64,000 nt of DNA from Streptomyces sp. NBC_01262 (GTDB lineage Bacteria; Actinomycetota; Actinomycetes; Streptomycetales; Streptomycetaceae). Under the pieces are notes generated by a model. The model was not told where the DNA came from, searched no databases, and worked only from the letters and a program-made list of their open reading frames with translations. Both the position numbers and the translations under genes were made by a program. Location of the stretch: NCBI RefSeq assembly GCF_036226365.1, contig NZ_CP108462.1, positions 1,922,001 through 1,986,000 of the forward strand, in the 5' to 3' direction. Below are positions 35,604-44,853 of this stretch, one piece after another (position 1 is the stretch's first letter; each line of letters begins with the position of its first letter).

Positions 35604-36398
35604 ATGAGCCATGTGCACCATGAGCGAGAGGCCGCGGACCGGGCGGTGGCGCTGCTGGCCGAACTGGCGGACCGGGCGCCCCGGGTCGTGCGTCTGGGGT
35701 CCGGGGCCACGGACGCGGAGATCGACGGGTGGGGCGTGCCGCTGCCCGACGGCGTACGCCGCCTGGTGCGGGCCGTGCGGGCGTTCCGGATCGGGGCGGC
35801 CCGGGACGGCGAGTGGTACCGCCTCGCGCCCGAGCGCGGACTGGCCTCGGGCGGCTGGGCGACGGGGCCGCCGGGATCGGCGCACGTGGTCCACGAGGCG
35901 GGCGGTGACGTGCTGTTCGTGGACGTGGACGGCACCAGCCGCGCCTGGGGACCGGTGTTCGCCGCCACCGGGGTCTTCCACGAGACCTGGGCCTACGCCG
36001 CCCCCTCCCTGGTCGCGTGGGTGACCGGGCTGGCCCGCGCGGGGCTCGCCGCCCTGCGGGCCAATGACGACGACGAAGCCCTGCTGGAGCGCCTCGCCGA
36101 GGCCTCGCACGTCGTCTCCTACCGCCCCGACCTGCGCGGCACCCCCGTCCCGCAGGCCCGCGCCGGCGCGGGCGCCGACCCCGAACTGGCCTCCGTGCTG
36201 GCCGCGCTTCCGGACGACGCGCTCGTGGTCGACCTGCGCGACGTCCCCGCCCCGGTCACCCTGCACCTGCCGTGCCCGCCCGCGCTGCGGGGCGGGCACG
36301 TGGAGTTCCAGCGCCGGGTGGGCGGGCGCTTCGCGATCGGCTATCCGCGCACGCCGCTGGGGGCTCAGACGTCCAGGTCCACCACGACCGGGGCGTGA
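35604..36398 (+). CDS. Unrecognised cytoplasmic protein, possibly SMI1/KNR4-like
   Basis: 264 aa from ATG 35604 with AAGGGG ~8 nt upstream. The segment GWGVPLPDGVRRLVRAVRAF then DGEWYRLAPERGLASGGW and GGDVLFVDVDGTSRAWGPVF resembles the SMI1/KNR4 (SUKH) fold of immunity-type proteins, but I am unsure. The C-terminal third is another small domain. The 3' end overlaps the convergent exonuclease III gene by 34 nt. Confidence 0.6.
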   Translation: MSHVHHEREAADRAVALLAELADRAPRVVRLGSGATDAEIDGWGVPLPDGVRRLVRAVRAFRIGAARDGEWYRLAPERGLASGGWATGPPGSAHVVHEAGGDVLFVDVDGTSRAWGPVFAATGVFHETWAYAAPSLVAWVTGLARAGLAALRANDDDEALLERLAEASHVVSYRPDLRGTPVPQARAGAGADPELASVLAALPDDALVVDLRDVPAPVTLHLPCPPALRGGHVEFQRRVGGRFAIGYPRTPLGAQTSRSTTTGA

Positions 36399-37144
36399 TC
36401 GGACGCGCCCTTGCCCTTGCGCTCCTCACGGTCGACGTAGGCGTCGCCCACGGCCTTGGTGAAGGGCTCGTTCGCGTAGACGAGGTCGATGCGCATGCCC
36501 CGGTTCTTGGGGAAGGCGAGCTGACGGTAGTCCCAGTAGGTGTACGGGCGGTCGTACTTCAGCGGGCGCGGCACCACATCGCTGAGCCCCGCCTCGCGCA
36601 GCGCCGCCAGCGCGGCCCGCTCGGCCGGGGTGACATGGGTCAGGCCCTCGAAGACCGCCGGGTCGTAGACGTCCTCGTCCGCCGGCGCCACGTTGTAGTC
36701 GCCCAGGATCGCGAACGGGCGCTCCCCCGCCGCGTCCTGCGCCACGGCCGCCCTCAGCGCCTCGAACCAGCGGAGCTTGTACGCGTAGTGGTCGTGCTCG
36801 ACCTCACGGCCGTTCGGCACGTAGACCGACCAGACCCGCACCGGGCCGCAGGTGGCGGACACGGCCCGCGGCTCGTCCGTGTCCTCGTACAGGGGACCGC
36901 CGGGCAGGCCCTTCACCACGTCCGCCAGGCCCACGCGGGACAGCAGCGCCACGCCGTTCCAGCGGCCGGTGGCGTTGACGGCCGCCTCGTAGCCGAGGGC
37001 GCGCAGCTCGTCGAAGGGGAACTGCTCCTCGGAGCACTTGGTCTCCTGGACGCACAGCACGTCGGTGTTGCTGCTCTCCAGCCAGGCCAGCAGCCGGGGC
37101 AGGCGGGCGGTGATCGAGTTGACGTTCCATGTGGCGATGCGCAT
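36365..37144 (-). CDS. xth: Exodeoxyribonuclease III (AP endonuclease)
   Basis: 259 aa. Motifs of the ExoIII/APE family are complete: TWNVNSITARL, VLCVQETKC (catalytic Glu), NGVALLSR, VYVPNGRE, GDYNVAPADEDVYDP, DYRQLAFPKNRGMRIDLVYA and the terminal SDHAPVVVDLDV (Asp-His). It cleaves at abasic sites and degrades duplex DNA 3'-5' in base-excision repair. It is a housekeeping gene with no signs of damage. Confidence 0.94.
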   Translation of the reverse strand: MRIATWNVNSITARLPRLLAWLESSNTDVLCVQETKCSEEQFPFDELRALGYEAAVNATGRWNGVALLSRVGLADVVKGLPGGPLYEDTDEPRAVSATCGPVRVWSVYVPNGREVEHDHYAYKLRWFEALRAAVAQDAAGERPFAILGDYNVAPADEDVYDPAVFEGLTHVTPAERAALAALREAGLSDVVPRPLKYDRPYTYWDYRQLAFPKNRGMRIDLVYANEPFTKAVGDAYVDREERKGKGASDHAPVVVDLDV

Positions 37145-37181
37145 GCCCTCGAATGTACCGCCCGCCTCTGACAGCGCGAGG

Positions 37182-37829
37182 TCAGCTCAGGTCGAGGCTG
37201 TCGCCCGGCGCGAGCCGGCCGTGCTCGGCGCCGCCGATACCGGGGCCGCTGGGGCCGAGCCCGTTGTTGTAGACCATGAGCCCGATGTCGGTCAGCAGCC
37301 CGTCGTGCACGTCGATCGCCCGCTGCGGCTTGATCTCGCGTACGTAGTCGATCACCTCGCTGATCTTGCTCCACGGCGCCTGCACCGGCAGCAGCAGCGT
37401 TTCGACCGGGCTGTCCGGGACGGTCAGCGCGTCGCCGGGGTGGAAGACGCTCCCGTCGACCAGGTAACCCACATTGGTGATGCGCGGCAGGTCCGGGTGG
37501 ATCACGGCGTGCAGCTGGCCGTGCACCTGGATGTCGAACCCGGCCGCGGAGAAGGTGTCGCCCTCCCCCACGGTGTGCACCCGCCCCGGGAAGGCCGCCG
37601 AGATCTTGTCGGCGACACTGCCCAGGGTCCAGATCCGGGCCTCCGGGTTCGCCTCCAGCGCCACGCGCAGCCGGTCCTCGTTGAAGTGGTCCAGGTGCTC
37701 GTGCGTGACGAGGATCGCCTCGGCGCCGACCGCCGCGTCCTCCTCGCTGAAGGTCCCGGGGTCGATGACGAGCGTGCGCCCGTCCTTCTCCAGCCGGACG
37801 CAGGCGTGGCCCTTCTTGGTCAGCCTCAC
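37182..37829 (-). CDS. MBL-fold metal-dependent hydrolase
   Basis: 215 aa. The metallo-beta-lactamase signature THEHLDHF is followed by HGQLHAVIHPDL and VFHPGDAL, supplying the remaining metal ligands, and the C-terminal PQRAIDVHDGLL His. It resembles the UlaG/YtnP-like cytosolic group (MRLTKKGHACVRLEKDGRTL). The substrate is unknown. It lies 37 nt upstream of the exonuclease III gene on the same strand, possibly as one transcript. Confidence 0.88.
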   Translation of the reverse strand: MRLTKKGHACVRLEKDGRTLVIDPGTFSEEDAAVGAEAILVTHEHLDHFNEDRLRVALEANPEARIWTLGSVADKISAAFPGRVHTVGEGDTFSAAGFDIQVHGQLHAVIHPDLPRITNVGYLVDGSVFHPGDALTVPDSPVETLLLPVQAPWSKISEVIDYVREIKPQRAIDVHDGLLTDIGLMVYNNGLGPSGPGIGGAEHGRLAPGDSLDLS

Positions 37830-37961
37830 TGGGAATCACCTCGCGATGTCACTCCGGGCCGCACGGGCGCCGGGCCTTTTCGTGGGGGTACGGGGGGTCG
37901 CTCCCCGGGAGAACGCAGCATGGTGTCAATGATGGCGGACGCGGGCCCGTCCCACTGATCG

Positions 37962-39218
37962 TCAGCGTGGTGCTGTTTCTTCCTGGATGACGCGCTGTGC
38001 CACCGCGAACGCGGAGTTCGCCGTCGGCACCCCGCAGTAGACGGCGGTGTGCAGCAGCAACTCCTTGATCTCGGCGGGGCTGAGCCCGTTGCGCAGCGCG
38101 GCGCGCGTGTGGAAGGCCAGTTCGTCGTAGTGGCCGCGCGCGGCGAGCGCGGTGAGGGTGATGACGCTGCGCGTGCGGCGGTCCAGGCCGTCGCGGGTCC
38201 AGACCTCGCCCCAGGCGTAGCGGGTGATGAACTCCTGGAAGTCCTCGGTGAACTCGTCGGCGCGCTCGGCGGCCCGGTCGACATGCGCGTCGCCCAGCAC
38301 CTCGCGGCGGACCTTCATCCCCGCGTCGTACGGGTCCGGGCGGGTGCCCGCGGCCTGCGCGGGCGGGGCGGCCGTCACGGGGACGGGTGCCGGGGCGGAG
38401 GCCGCCTCGGCGGCGGGCACGACAGGGGCGGCGGTCTCCGTCCAGTCGGCGCCGAAGTGGCGTACGAGCAGGTCGGTGACGGCGGCGGGCTGCTCCACCG
38501 GGACGAGGTGCGAGGCGCCCGGCACGATCGCGAGCCGGGCGTCGGGTATCCCCGCGACGAGCACGCGGGCGTCGGCCGGCGGGGTGACCGGGTCCTCCGC
38601 GCCGCCCAGCACGAGGGTCGGCACGGCGAATCCGGCCAGCTCGTCCCGCAGGTCGTGGGCGGCCAGGGCCTCGCAGGCGGCGATGTAGCAGCCGGGGTCG
38701 GTGGCCCTTACCATCTGCACCGCCCACTCGACAATGGCGCCTTGCGCAGTACGGAAAACGGGGGCGAACCAGCGCTCGGGCGTGCTCTGCGCGATCTGCT
38801 CCAGCCCGTTGGCCCGTACGATCACGCCGCGCTGACGCCACTCGTCCGGGGTGCCGTAGCGGGCCGAGGACGAGATCAGCGCGAGGGACGCCAGCCGGTG
38901 CGGCGCGAGCAGCGCGAGCTGGGTGCCGATGGCGCCGCCGATGGAGCAGCCCGCGTAGCCGAAGGTGTCCACGCCGAGCCCGTCGAGGGTCGCGAGCAGC
39001 CGTTCGGCGAGTTCGGTGATGGACGACGCCGGCCGGGCGGGCGCGGCGCCGTGACCGGGCAGGTCGTAGCGCAGGACACGCCATTGGCGCGCCAGCTCGG
39101 GCACCTGGCGGTCCCACATGTGCCAGGTGGTGCCGAGAGCTGGGCCCAGGACCAGGATCGGTGCGTCTTCCGGCCCGTCGAAGCGGTATGGCAGCGTCTC
39201 ATCCGTCGTCTCGCTCAC
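37962..39218 (-). CDS. Fused 3-oxoadipate enol-lactonase / 4-carboxymuconolactone decarboxylase (PcaL type)
   Basis: 418 aa from GTG 39218, which has GGGAG at a suitable distance; GTG 39236 would place that site inside the gene. Residues ~15-255 are an alpha/beta hydrolase (nucleophile in GYAGCSIGGAIG) of the PcaD type. An Ala/Pro linker (~258-300) leads to a carboxymuconolactone decarboxylase domain (~305-415, DRRTRSVITLTALAARGHY and KELLLHTAVYCGVP). The fusion catalyses two consecutive steps of the protocatechuate branch of the beta-ketoadipate pathway. No other pca genes are adjacent. Confidence 0.92.
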   Translation of the reverse strand: MSETTDETLPYRFDGPEDAPILVLGPALGTTWHMWDRQVPELARQWRVLRYDLPGHGAAPARPASSITELAERLLATLDGLGVDTFGYAGCSIGGAIGTQLALLAPHRLASLALISSSARYGTPDEWRQRGVIVRANGLEQIAQSTPERWFAPVFRTAQGAIVEWAVQMVRATDPGCYIAACEALAAHDLRDELAGFAVPTLVLGGAEDPVTPPADARVLVAGIPDARLAIVPGASHLVPVEQPAAVTDLLVRHFGADWTETAAPVVPAAEAASAPAPVPVTAAPPAQAAGTRPDPYDAGMKVRREVLGDAHVDRAAERADEFTEDFQEFITRYAWGEVWTRDGLDRRTRSVITLTALAARGHYDELAFHTRAALRNGLSPAEIKELLLHTAVYCGVPTANSAFAVAQRVIQEETAPR

Positions 39219-39239
39219 CCGCCCACGCTCCCACACCCC

Positions 39240-39271
39240 ACGGCCCGCGCCCCGGGAGGGGTGCGGGCCGT
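39240..39271 (-). terminator. Hairpin terminator after surface-protein gene
   Basis: ACGGCCCGCGCCCC (39240-39253) pairs with GGGGTGCGGGCCGT (39258-39271), 13 Watson-Crick pairs and one G-T, with a 4-nt loop. It lies between the minus-strand surface protein (stop 39297) and the PcaL-type gene, so it separates their transcripts. Confidence 0.7.
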
Positions 39272-39296
39272 CGGTGCTGCGGGGTGGTGCGGTGGC

Positions 39297-40214
39297 TCAG
39301 TGGCGGCGCGGGCGGCGGGCGCGGGCTGCGTAGAGCACTGCGGCTCCCAGGCCCAGGGTGAGTGCGGCGCCGCCGGAGATGAGTCCGAGCGGGGCGCCGG
39401 CACCGGTCTCGGCCAGCGGGGGGCTGCTGGGCGAGGGGGAGGAAGTCGTGGGGGTGGCGCTGGCCGGCGGTGAGGACTTGGCGGGCACCTTGGGGGTGGT
39501 GGAGGGGGTGGCCGGCGGTGTGCTGGCGGTGACCGGGCTGGTCGGCGTGGCCGGGGGCGTCGTGCTGACGGACGGCGTCGGCGTGGGCGTCGGGGTCGGC
39601 GTGGGTGTGCCCGGGGTTTCCGAGGTCTTGCAGGGGCTGTCGCCGCCGTTCCAGGCCGCGATGAGGTGGTACGGGGTCACGACGTTGTCCGGGTAGGAGG
39701 GCAGCGGCCCGTGGCCTTCGCCGGTCTGGCCGTCGTACTTGACGTCGTCGCCGTACAGGTCGATCTGGCCGTAGCAGTCGGGCGTGGGGACGGTGAGCTT
39801 CTGCCAGTCCCGGTCCTCGTAGTTGCCCTTGGGGATGTCCGCGGTGCCGAGGTAGACGGTGCTCGACGCGATGTAGGCCTGCGTCCCGGAGGTGGGCCAG
39901 GTGGAGCCCTCGGCGGTGTAGGCGGCGAGGGAGACGGGGTAGGTGCAGCTCTCGCCGGTGTGCGTGCCGGGCGCGAGGCGGACCTGCACGTTCTGCGGGA
40001 CCTCGGCGAACTGGCGGAAACCGCCGGCCGAGTTCCAGTCCTCGGTGGGCTTTCCGGCGCTGTCGAGGAATCGGTACTGCACGGTGGCGGCCTGGCAGGT
40101 CTCGCTGCCGGCGGCATGGGCCTGGGTCGCGGTGAACACCGGTATCGCTGCGGAGACCAGCAGCGCCGCCAGGGCTTGCGGCGCACGGTGAGAGGGACGG
40201 AACTGACGGAACAA
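39297..40214 (-). CDS. Sortase-anchored (LAETG) cell-surface protein
   Basis: 305 aa from a TTG start at 40214 preceded by AGAGG with a 5-nt spacer. The signal peptide covers residues ~1-35 (hydrophobic ALAALLVSAAIPVF, cleavage after QAHA). A ~185-residue domain with four Cys follows, then a ~70-residue Thr/Pro/Ser stalk. The end is LAETGAG, a hydrophobic helix and RRPRRH, the signature of a class E sortase substrate. Ligand and function are unknown. The open frame continues upstream into an unrelated nuclease remnant, which should not be joined to this gene. Confidence 0.78.
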   Translation of the reverse strand: MFRQFRPSHRAPQALAALLVSAAIPVFTATQAHAAGSETCQAATVQYRFLDSAGKPTEDWNSAGGFRQFAEVPQNVQVRLAPGTHTGESCTYPVSLAAYTAEGSTWPTSGTQAYIASSTVYLGTADIPKGNYEDRDWQKLTVPTPDCYGQIDLYGDDVKYDGQTGEGHGPLPSYPDNVVTPYHLIAAWNGGDSPCKTSETPGTPTPTPTPTPTPSVSTTPPATPTSPVTASTPPATPSTTPKVPAKSSPPASATPTTSSPSPSSPPLAETGAGAPLGLISGGAALTLGLGAAVLYAARARRPRRH

Positions 40215-40459
40215 GGAGACCTCTTGATGATTCTGGTGGGGACAGAATGCGGCTGCCTGCGGCCATGGGTCGTCCGCCGTGTCACTCCGGTCACTCCGGT
40301 CGCAAAGCGCAGCGGGCCGATTCTTATCGCATTCACAGGATCCGTCAAACTTCCCCGCATGAAGGCCATGATGTGATGACCCGCCAACCGGCACGCTCCA
40401 CATACCAGTTGCCGCCCACCGGAGGCTTCCTGGTGGGCGGCACGGTGCGAAACGGACAG

Positions 40460-40738
40460 GCCGGTGTACTTGACGGCGCGCAGCGGCCCCGCCGGCCCAG
40501 AAGTGGGTCCACCGCTCTTCCTCGGGCAGCCTGGCCACGACGTTCTCGACCTGGTCCCAACCGACGAGTTCGGCGATGGCCGAGCCGGTCGGGCTGAGGT
40601 AGTCATTGAAGTCGCCCAATATCACGAAAGGCTGGGTCCCCGGGGCGGCGCCGAACCGGTCCTTGACGATCCGAATGACCTCGTCCGCCTGGACCTTGCG
40701 CTTGTCGTGGGTGGCCTCCCGGCCGGGCGCGGCGGTCA
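40460..40738 (-). pseudogene. Remnant of an endonuclease/exonuclease/phosphatase-family nuclease
   Basis: On the minus strand, from ~40738, the frame reads GREATHDKRKVQADEVIRIV, then VILGDFNDYLSPTGSAIAEL and EEERWTHFWAGG, clearly the middle of an EEP-fold nuclease. There is no start codon or N-terminal half. Directly after WAGG the homology jumps to another frame (PLRAVKYTG), as if an internal segment was deleted out of frame, and the catalytic C-terminal SDH region is missing. It sits between the PucR gene and the surface-protein gene and fills most of the 40215-40743 gap. Confidence 0.7.
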
Positions 40739-40743
40739 GTGTG

Positions 40744-42192
40744 TCAGGTCAGTCCGAGTTGGCCGGCCGCGCGAATGGCCAGCCAGACCTCGGCGAAGGC
40801 CTCGGTCGAGGACAGGTCTCGGCCGGACAGGGCTGCGAAGCGGCGCAGACGGTAGGCCAGGGTGTTGGGGTGGATGTGCAGGGCGGCCGCCGCGGCATCG
40901 GTGCGGCGGTCGCGTTCCATCCAGGTACGTACGGAGATGAGCAGGTGGGCGTCGTGCGCGGCGTCGTAGCGCAGCGCTTCTCCGAGGACATGCTCGACCA
41001 GTGCGCTCAGCACCGTCGGGTCGTCGGGGAGCCAGCGGCCGGTGGGGTCGTTGCCGTAGCGGACCAGGGGTCTGCCGGACCGGACGGCCTGGGACACCGC
41101 CCAGAGCGCTTCGCGCTGGGCGACTCGCAGCGATTCCCCGGGGGCGAAGGAACGGCTCATGCCGGCCGCGACGCCGGAGATCGCGGCGACCGCCGCCCCC
41201 AGTTCCGGGGGGCCGAGGAGGTAGCGCTCCTCGCCGCGGTTGAGCAGCAGGTAGGGGAGTTCGTCCAGCTCGCGCAGCAGGTCGTCCTCGCTGACGGCGC
41301 GCACCACCAGGAGGGCGATGTCGCCCTCGATTGAGAGCCGTTGCAGGCGGCGCCTGGCGGCAGCGGGGTCGAGGACGTCCTGGAGCAGTTCGGCCAGGGT
41401 CTCCGCGCCTTCGCGACGCAGCGTCTCGCGTTCCTGGCGGACCATGGCCAGTTGCAGGGCGGCGACGGTGGCGATGTGCTGGACCACCGCGAGCCCCGCC
41501 GGGCGGGCGCCCCGGCGCTCCAGCGCGACGAGGAACCCGGCGGGGCCGCCGGGGGCGAGCACGGGGACGGCGAAGCCGCCGGGGATGGTCGGCGGGGCAT
41601 CCACCGAGCCGGGGAGCAGGCCGGGGTCGGGGACGGGCACGCCGGGCAGCAGCGGTCGCCCCTGCGGTGTGCACAGGTGGACCTGGTAGCCGGACAGCCG
41701 CTCCAGCCGGCGGAACAGGACGGCGGTTTCCAGTCGCTCGGTCGCCATCCAGCGCAGGGCGCCGAAGACCTGCAGCTGCGCGCCGAGGCGCTGTCCGGGG
41801 ATTTCCTGGACGGCTGCCGCGACCTCCTGCGCGATGGCGATGAAGGGCACGGAGAGGGGGACTTCGAGGACGGGCATGCCGCGTTCCTCCGCCGCCTGGA
41901 GGAACGCGGGGTGCAGGGGCGGCACGTGGAGCTGGGCGGAGAGCGCGAGCGCGGACACGCCGGCGTCGTCGAGGCGCTCCAGGTAGGCGCGCTGGCGGGC
42001 CGCGGTGCGGGGCACGGCCAGCCCGGTGGTCATGATCATCTCGGCGCCGAGCAGCCAGGGGGTGGGGTCCTCCAGTTCGCTGACATGGGCCCAGGACACC
42101 GACCGCCGCAGCCCGCTCCCGCCCGCCAGGACGGTGAGCTGGAGGGCGGGGAAGGAGAGCAGGTCCTCGACGCTCAGTTTGTGGTCAGCCAC
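40744..42192 (-). CDS. PucR-family transcriptional regulator
   Basis: 482 aa from GTG 42192, which has AGGA 8 nt upstream; ATG 42201 would add three residues but lacks a site. The N-terminal purine-catabolism domain ([39 protein letters not shown]) is followed by a GGDEF-like middle and a C-terminal PucR helix-turn-helix ([20 protein letters not shown]). It is divergent from an agmatinase-family gene and an NCS1 permease and probably controls them in response to a nitrogenous ligand. Confidence 0.92.
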   Translation of the reverse strand: MADHKLSVEDLLSFPALQLTVLAGGSGLRRSVSWAHVSELEDPTPWLLGAEMIMTTGLAVPRTAARQRAYLERLDDAGVSALALSAQLHVPPLHPAFLQAAEERGMPVLEVPLSVPFIAIAQEVAAAVQEIPGQRLGAQLQVFGALRWMATERLETAVLFRRLERLSGYQVHLCTPQGRPLLPGVPVPDPGLLPGSVDAPPTIPGGFAVPVLAPGGPAGFLVALERRGARPAGLAVVQHIATVAALQLAMVRQERETLRREGAETLAELLQDVLDPAAARRRLQRLSIEGDIALLVVRAVSEDDLLRELDELPYLLLNRGEERYLLGPPELGAAVAAISGVAAGMSRSFAPGESLRVAQREALWAVSQAVRSGRPLVRYGNDPTGRWLPDDPTVLSALVEHVLGEALRYDAAHDAHLLISVRTWMERDRRTDAAAAALHIHPNTLAYRLRRFAALSGRDLSSTEAFAEVWLAIRAAGQLGLT

Positions 42193-42220
42193 AAGAAACA
42201 TCCTATTGCTTCATTCCTGG

Positions 42221-42230
42221 GACAATTGTC
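42221..42230. promoter_or_regulatory. GACAATTGTC palindrome between pucR-like and agmatinase-family genes
   Basis: A perfect 10-bp palindrome lies 28 nt upstream of the regulator start and 66 nt upstream of the ureohydrolase start, in a GC-rich 104-bp divergent gap. It is a candidate operator for the PucR protein. Confidence 0.45.
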
Positions 42231-42296
42231 GGCCCCTTCAGGGCGGCCACACACTGGGGCACACGCCGAATCCGGAAGGCCGGAAGGAGAACCGCG

Positions 42297-43262
42297 ATGA
42301 CCGAGCCGATGAGCGAGCCGTCGCCGTTGGGGCCCGTGGACTCCTCGCGCGTCCCGCGCTTTGCCGGACCCGCCACCTTCGCGCGGCTGCCGCGCCTGGA
42401 CCAGGTGGACCGGTGCGATGTCGCCGTGGTCGGAGTGCCCTTCGACAGCGGGGTGTCCTACCGGCCCGGCGCGCGTTTCGGACCCTCGGCGGTGCGTGAG
42501 GCCAGCAGACTGCTGCGCCCCTACAACCCCGCGCTGGACGTGTCGCCGTTCGCCGCGCAGCAGGTCGCCGATGCCGGGGACATCGCCTGCAACCCCTTCG
42601 ACATCGGCGAGGCCGTCGAGACGATCGAGCATGCGGCCGGGGAACTCCAGGACGCCGGAGCCAGGCTGGTCACCATCGGCGGCGACCACACCATCGCGCT
42701 GCCACTGCTGCGCAGCGTCGCCCGCAGGCGCGGCCCGGTGGCGCTGCTCCACTTCGACGCGCACCTGGACACCTGGGACACCTACTTCGGCGCCGAGTAC
42801 ACGCACGGTACGCCGTTCCGCCGCGCGGTCGAGGAGGGCCTGCTCGACACCGAGGCGGTCAGCCACGTGGGCACCCGCGGCCCCCTCTACGGCAAGCGCG
42901 ACCTGGAGGAGGACCGCCGTCTCGGCTTCGGCATCATCACCTCCGGCGATGTGATGCGACGCGGCGTGGACGAGACCGTGGACGCACTGCGCCAGCGCAT
43001 CGGCGACCGGCCCCTCTACGTGTCCATCGACATCGACGTCCTGGACCCGGCACACGCCCCCGGCACCGGCACCCCCGAGGCAGGCGGCCTGACCAGCCGC
43101 GAGCTGCTGGAGATCCTGCGCGGTCTGGCCGGCGCCGACCTGGTCGGCGCGGACGTCGTCGAGGTCGCCCCTGCCTACGATCACGCCGAGATCACCTCCG
43201 TGGCGGCCTCCCACGTGGCCTACGACCTGGTCAGCCTGCTGGCCCTGGGCGGGAAGGCATGA
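42297..43262 (+). CDS. Agmatinase / guanidinobutyrase-family ureohydrolase
   Basis: 321 aa; AAGGAG precedes ATG 42297. The binuclear Mn site is complete: [13 protein letters not shown] and [19 protein letters not shown]. It hydrolyses a guanidino compound to urea and an amine; agmatine, 4-guanidinobutyrate or guanidinopropionate are all possible. The divergent PucR regulator and the downstream NCS1 permease suggest a small catabolic unit for a guanidino or purine/pyrimidine-related nitrogen source. Confidence 0.9.
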   Translation: MTEPMSEPSPLGPVDSSRVPRFAGPATFARLPRLDQVDRCDVAVVGVPFDSGVSYRPGARFGPSAVREASRLLRPYNPALDVSPFAAQQVADAGDIACNPFDIGEAVETIEHAAGELQDAGARLVTIGGDHTIALPLLRSVARRRGPVALLHFDAHLDTWDTYFGAEYTHGTPFRRAVEEGLLDTEAVSHVGTRGPLYGKRDLEEDRRLGFGIITSGDVMRRGVDETVDALRQRIGDRPLYVSIDIDVLDPAHAPGTGTPEAGGLTSRELLEILRGLAGADLVGADVVEVAPAYDHAEITSVAASHVAYDLVSLLALGGKA

Positions 43263-43369
43263 CCCGGCAAGGCATGAGCCCGACCGCCTGAGCCCGAACC
43301 ACCCCCGTACGAACGGAAGACAGCGTCGTCTCCCGTCTGGTAACGCGTTGATCCAGAGGAGGCGCCGAC

Positions 43370-44842
43370 ATGGCGGAAGCGACCACGACCGGCACACGGA
43401 CCGAGACCCCTGACAGACCCGGCGGGGCCCTGGGCGTGGAGACCCGGTCCATCGACTGGGTTCCCGACGCCGAGCGGCACGGGAAGGTCTGGCACCAGGG
43501 TCCGCTGTGGTTCCTGGGCAATTTCCAGTACTTCACCATCGCGCTGGGCTTCGTCGGCCCCTCGCTGGGTCTGCCCCTGGGCCACACCATCCTCGCGGGG
43601 GTCCTCGGCATCGTCGTCGGAACCCTGTTCATGGCCTTCCACGCCTCGCAGGGCCCGGTCCTCGGACTGCCCCAGATGATCCAGTCCCGGGCCCAGTTCG
43701 GCTACCGCGGCGTCATCCTGGTCCTGATCGGCACCCTGTTCACCTATCTGGGCTTCAACGTCGCCGACCAGGTGCTGCTCTCCGAGGGACTGAACGGCGT
43801 GTTCGGCTGGAGCCCCGCCTGGGTGGCCGCCGGCACCGCGCTGCTGGCGATCCTGCTCGCCGTCTACGGGCACGACTGGCTGCACCGGGCCTTCCGCTGG
43901 CTGCTGTACGTCTCGCTGCCCCTGATGCTGCTGCTGACCGCGGGCGTGCTGACCGGGCAGGCCGGCGGGCACGCCCCCAGCCAGCACCTGGCTTTCACCT
44001 GGGCGGCCTTCTTCGCCCAGTTCTCCGCCGCCGCCGCGTACAACATCACGTACGCGCCCTATGTCTCGGACTACTCGCGCTACCTGCCCCGTACGACCTC
44101 CGCCCGCGCGCTCATCGCCTCCGTGTTCTTCGGCGCCTCCGGCTCCGCGGTCTGGCTGATCGCCCTGGGCGCCTGGCTGGCCATCCGGCTCGGCGCCGCG
44201 GACGGCCTGGTCGGCCTGCGCGACGCCGGCGACCACTTCGTCCCCGGCCTGGGCGCGGCCGCCGCCGTGCTCTCGGCGCTCAGCCTGGTCGCCACCATGG
44301 GCATGAACGCATACGGCGGCATGCTGACGGTGCTGACCGGCATCGACTCCGTCCGCGGCATCAAGCCCGGCCGGGCGGCACGCGTCGTCACCATCCTGGG
44401 ACTGGCCGCGCTGTGGTACGCCATCGCCTCGCTGATCACGGCGAACGCCGTCTCCACGATCTTCACCACGCTCACCCTGATGCTGTACCTGCTCGTCCCG
44501 TGGACGGCGACCAATCTGGTGGACTTCTTCGTGGTCCGCCGCGGGCACTACGCCATCACCGACCTGTTCACCCCCAGCGGTGTCTACGGCGCCTGGTCCT
44601 GGCGCGGCCTGACCGCCTACGCGATCGGCTTCGCCGCCGAGATCCCGTTCATGGTCCTCCCCGACCTCGGCGGCTGGCACTACACCGGACCGGCGGCACA
44701 GCGACTGGCCGGAACCGACATCGCCTGGGTCGTCGGCCTGATCGTGTCCGCCCTGGCCTACCTCGTGGTCGCACGCTCACTGGACCGCGGTACGGAGACG
44801 GCCGCGACCACCGTCAGCGAGCAGGAGCTGGCCGCACGCTGA
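43370..44842 (+). CDS. NCS1-family nucleobase/allantoin/hydantoin permease
   Basis: 490 aa, about 12 hydrophobic segments. AGAGGAGG precedes ATG 43370. Family features are FQYFTIALGFVGPSLGLPLG, the QSRAQFGYRG loop, and TYAPYVSDYSRYLP. NCS1 proteins import cytosine, uracil, allantoin, hydantoins or thiamine precursors with a cation. It lies 107 nt after the ureohydrolase gene. It may supply substrate to that enzyme or to the pyrimidine operons at 10.8-13.3 and 22.8-25 kb. Confidence 0.9.
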   Translation: MAEATTTGTRTETPDRPGGALGVETRSIDWVPDAERHGKVWHQGPLWFLGNFQYFTIALGFVGPSLGLPLGHTILAGVLGIVVGTLFMAFHASQGPVLGLPQMIQSRAQFGYRGVILVLIGTLFTYLGFNVADQVLLSEGLNGVFGWSPAWVAAGTALLAILLAVYGHDWLHRAFRWLLYVSLPLMLLLTAGVLTGQAGGHAPSQHLAFTWAAFFAQFSAAAAYNITYAPYVSDYSRYLPRTTSARALIASVFFGASGSAVWLIALGAWLAIRLGAADGLVGLRDAGDHFVPGLGAAAAVLSALSLVATMGMNAYGGMLTVLTGIDSVRGIKPGRAARVVTILGLAALWYAIASLITANAVSTIFTTLTLMLYLLVPWTATNLVDFFVVRRGHYAITDLFTPSGVYGAWSWRGLTAYAIGFAAEIPFMVLPDLGGWHYTGPAAQRLAGTDIAWVVGLIVSALAYLVVARSLDRGTETAATTVSEQELAAR

Positions 44843-44853
44843 CGGCCCCGCCG

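Noticed and set aside
39297..40625. A single 442-aa protein joining nuclease sequence and surface protein
   Set aside because: The nuclease part is a fragment without function, while TTG 40214 has a ribosome-binding site and begins a proper signal peptide.
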